In this document: positions 61,887 through 64,000 of the stretch, in pieces
Layout of the letters: every line of letters starts with the position of its first letter
Position numbering within the stretch: position 1 is the stretch's first letter
From: DATBGS01 sp036557885
GTDB taxonomy: Bacteria; Chloroflexota; Ktedonobacteria; Ktedonobacterales; DATBGS01
DNA length: 64,000 nt
Assembly: GCA_036557885.1 (NCBI GenBank)
Contig: DATBGS010000126.1
Location: 1 to 64,000 of the forward strand
Reading direction: 5' to 3'
Program-made: the position numbers and the translations under genes
Notes under the pieces: model-generated
What the model was told of the DNA's origin: nothing
Databases searched by the model: none
What the model saw: the letters and a program-made list of their open reading frames with translations, nothing else

Positions 61887-63668
61887 ATGAGCGACCATCT
61901 CACCGTTTCTCGTCTCCTGGGGAGGCATATACTGTTCCGTCTGCTGCCAGGTTTGGCTGCGCTGGGCTTCATCCTGGCAGGCTGTGGCAATCCCACAACC
62001 ACCCAGAACCAGCGCTCCAGCACCCCAGTCTCGCTACCCGCTATCCCTGCGCTTGGTGGGCTACCAGCGGGGATAGTCAATGCGCTGCCCGCTGGCGGCC
62101 TCTCTCCCGATACCACCTTGCAATTGACCATCGGACTCAAGACCAACCGCCAGGCATTGGCCGATGATCTGGCCGCCATGTCCGACCCTTCTTCCCCACA
62201 CTACGGCCAATTTCTCACCCCGGCTGAAGTCGCGCAGCGCTATGGCGCATCCCAAAGTACCATTGACACCGTGACCCATTTTTTCACCTCGCAAGGCTTT
62301 AAAGTCGTTGCCCTTTCGTCCCTGCGCGATAGCCTGACCGTCTCTGGGACCATCCTCCAGATTGCTGCCGCCCTGCACGTGGTTACACAAAACTTCCAAC
62401 AACACGGGAAGACCTTCTTTGCTCCGGCGGGAGACGTGACCCTGCCGCCTGATATTCAACAATACATCACCTCCATCCTGGGAATGAGCGACTTTGGGCA
62501 GCCCAACCCCAAGCCCACGCCACCACCTGATCTGCCGCCAGCCTGTAAGGGTGAATCAGGCACCCGGCCCGAAGCAATTGCCAACACCTATCACTACACT
62601 GACGCCTACAACGCGGGCTATACCGGCAAAGGCATCAGCATCGGCGTTGTCGAGTTTAACGACGATGTTTCCGAAAAAGATGTGAATACCTTCCTGAGTT
62701 GCACCACCGGCGGCAAGCTCCATCGGCAACTGGTGCGCGTCAACGGCGGCGCCGTCGCCACCGATGACGGCTCCACAGGAGAAGCCGAACTGGATTTTGA
62801 ATACCTGGCTGCCCTGGCTCCAGACGCGCAGTTGGTGGAATATCAATACAACTTCTGCGCGAGTATCATCTGTCTGCCAGATACCCCCTCCTTCCCGGCA
62901 GCATATGAGGCTGTGCTCAGCAAGATTGCCCAGGACGGGCGCGTGCAGGTCGCCAGCGCCAGTTGGGGCGCCGACGAGCAATTCTTTAGCCGCAGCGAAT
63001 TGTTTGCCATTGACCAGACCATTCAGCGTATGGCCGCCGAAGGCATTACCCTGGCGGTGGCGTCAGGCGATTGCGCCGCCTTTGACGATGGCACGTATGG
63101 CAAACCCACCATTGACTTCCCTAGCTCGGACCCCTACGCCCTCGCAGTTGGCGGCACGGTCCTCGCCACGGATGGCACAGGAACCCGCGCCAGCGAGCCA
63201 GCCTGGTCCAGCGCCAACCCGGATAAAGGCCAGTGCGATAATTCCTGGGGAACAGGGGGCGGCGTGAGCGTCGTCTGGCGCCAACCAAGCTGGCAGAAAG
63301 GGGCGGGCGTGAAAAACACCTATTCCACCGGATTCCGCCAGACACCGGATGTGGCCGCCGCAGCCGATAATTTGCCGCTGTACTTCCAGGGCCAGTGGTA
63401 TAACAGTGGCGGCACCAGCGCCGCCGCGCCCATCTGGGCAGCCGGTATTGCTCTGGTGGACCAGGGGCTGCTTCAGCATAAGAAAGCGCTGGTAGGCGGT
63501 CCGGCAACGTTTTACGAGCTTGCCAACAAGGGTGGCAGCCTCCAACCCTTCTACGATGTCACCAAAGGTGATAACATCTATTACAAAACTGGCGCCGGAT
63601 GGGACTATCCCACTGGATGGGGCGCGCCGAACATTCTGGATTTTGGCAATGCCCTGGGAGCATTCTAG
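61887..63668 (+). CDS. S53-family (sedolisin/kumamolisin-like) protease, predicted lipoprotein
   Basis: The 593-residue protein starts with a lipoprotein signal ending in the lipobox LAGC. A pro-domain follows (LTIGLKTNRQALADDLAAM to ILGMSDF, about residues 60-205), then the catalytic domain. The Glu and Asp of the triad lie in TGEAELDFEYLAAL, the oxyanion Asp in VASGDCAAF, and the nucleophile in SGGTSAAAPIWAA. The C-terminal calcium site is YDVTKGDN and AGWDYPTGWGAPN. S53 enzymes are acid-active secreted peptidases. The start is uncertain: ATGs at 61758 and 61770 are in frame, but 61887 gives a normal signal peptide. Confidence 0.9.
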   Translation: MSDHLTVSRLLGRHILFRLLPGLAALGFILAGCGNPTTTQNQRSSTPVSLPAIPALGGLPAGIVNALPAGGLSPDTTLQLTIGLKTNRQALADDLAAMSDPSSPHYGQFLTPAEVAQRYGASQSTIDTVTHFFTSQGFKVVALSSLRDSLTVSGTILQIAAALHVVTQNFQQHGKTFFAPAGDVTLPPDIQQYITSILGMSDFGQPNPKPTPPPDLPPACKGESGTRPEAIANTYHYTDAYNAGYTGKGISIGVVEFNDDVSEKDVNTFLSCTTGGKLHRQLVRVNGGAVATDDGSTGEAELDFEYLAALAPDAQLVEYQYNFCASIICLPDTPSFPAAYEAVLSKIAQDGRVQVASASWGADEQFFSRSELFAIDQTIQRMAAEGITLAVASGDCAAFDDGTYGKPTIDFPSSDPYALAVGGTVLATDGTGTRASEPAWSSANPDKGQCDNSWGTGGGVSVVWRQPSWQKGAGVKNTYSTGFRQTPDVAAAADNLPLYFQGQWYNSGGTSAAAPIWAAGIALVDQGLLQHKKALVGGPATFYELANKGGSLQPFYDVTKGDNIYYKTGAGWDYPTGWGAPNILDFGNALGAF

Positions 63669-63758
63669 CAAGAGTTTTGGGTCGTATCACCTGTGCTATA
63701 ACCACTTCTTGCCGTACTCAACAGAATGTGATACAACAAAGGCCATCATCAGACAGTC

Positions 63759-63784
63759 GCAACGCGGGATAGCTCCCGCGTTGC
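63759..63784. terminator. Hairpin after the S53 protease gene
   Basis: An 11-bp perfect stem (GCAACGCGGGA/TCCCGCGTTGC) has a 4-nt loop. No clear T-run follows, so termination is plausible but not certain. Confidence 0.45.
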
Positions 63785-63818
63785 CAGTTGTACAAGAAAT
63801 CTGGAGATAGACGCTTGT

Positions 63819-64000
63819 ATGTGTGAAATGCTGGCGGTCCATGCTGGAGCACCAGGACAGACATTTACCCTGGGCGAGATTCTTCCGGTGGCAGCAGAGA
63901 TGGACCGATTGGGCATTGCAGGATTTGGGTGGGGCGTGGCCTGGCATGAGCCAGACACCACCCACCTCCATTATTACCGCAGCGCAACCCCCTTGCGTAA
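63819..64000 (+). CDS. Class II glutamine amidotransferase (N-terminal fragment)
   Basis: The frame runs off the right edge; 60 residues are visible. It begins MCEMLAVHAGAPGQ, with Cys2 as the expected N-terminal nucleophile after Met removal. GFGWGVAWHEPDTTHLHYYR follows. This matches the YafJ-like Ntn-hydrolase family of stand-alone glutaminase domains. GGAG lies about 12 nt upstream of the ATG. Confidence 0.78.
   Translation, partial: MCEMLAVHAGAPGQTFTLGEILPVAAEMDRLGIAGFGWGVAWHEPDTTHLHYYRSATPLR

Overview
The window reads as one chromosomal stretch of a moderately GC-rich bacterium, most likely a member of the Chloroflexota and probably of the class Ktedonobacteria. This placement is an inference. 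It rests on the gene style: large GAF/PAS histidine kinases, a single-domain WD40 propeller, an XRE regulator with an MmyB-like tail, a secreted S53 (sedolisin) protease, a Bacillus-type fadN/fadA/fadE set, and a long Gram-positive-type SRP RNA with an Alu domain upstream of dnaX. Most genes are ordinary housekeeping or signalling genes. Genes sit on both strands in short operons, often with perfect inverted-repeat terminators between them.

Layout. 1-1000: the 3' end of a tyrosine recombinase, then a Leu-Ser-Trp tRNA operon on the minus strand with its own promoter and terminator. 1-7.5 kb: a short Ppx/GppA phosphatase; a minus-strand operon of glutamate dehydrogenase, 3,5-diaminohexanoate dehydrogenase (kdd) and a KamB-like P-loop protein; and a pterin synthase homologue. 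7.8-16.4 kb: gpsA, hsp20, a histidine kinase/response regulator pair, an amidohydrolase, an HD-GYP protein, an SPFH protein and an XRE/MmyB regulator. 16.7-24.1 kb: a fatty-acid beta-oxidation operon (acyl-CoA ligase, acyl-CoA dehydrogenase, thiolase, FadN-type fusion). 24.3-27.8 kb: a small membrane protein, then a tgt-like gene translationally coupled to a homologue of the ArmA/RmtB 16S rRNA methyltransferases, then an EamA exporter.

28-36 kb: WD40 protein, zinc-ribbon membrane protein, acpS, a UDP-glucose 6-dehydrogenase interrupted by a 493-residue intein placed exactly before its catalytic cysteine, lgt, a membrane protein and a receiver-only response regulator. 36-49 kb: a multi-GAF histidine kinase, M16 peptidase, threonine dehydratase, a 1299-residue fusion of an ImmA/IrrE metallopeptidase, a UvrD/PcrA-type helicase and an AddB/Cas4-like C-terminal domain, a membrane protein, a metallo-beta-lactamase-fold hydrolase and argS. 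49.7-64 kb: ftsK, a small membrane protein, a PocR-type sensor kinase, a lysozyme-like membrane protein, recA, the dnaX-ebfC-recR cluster, the SRP RNA, an S53 protease lipoprotein, and the start of a class II glutamine amidotransferase.

The items most worth a second look are the protease-helicase-nuclease fusion (the nuclease site looks degenerate), the TGT-like/16S rRNA methyltransferase gene pair, the intein at the UGDH active-site cysteine, the isolated kdd-kamB-like lysine module, and an SRP RNA whose apical loop departs from the usual GGAA.
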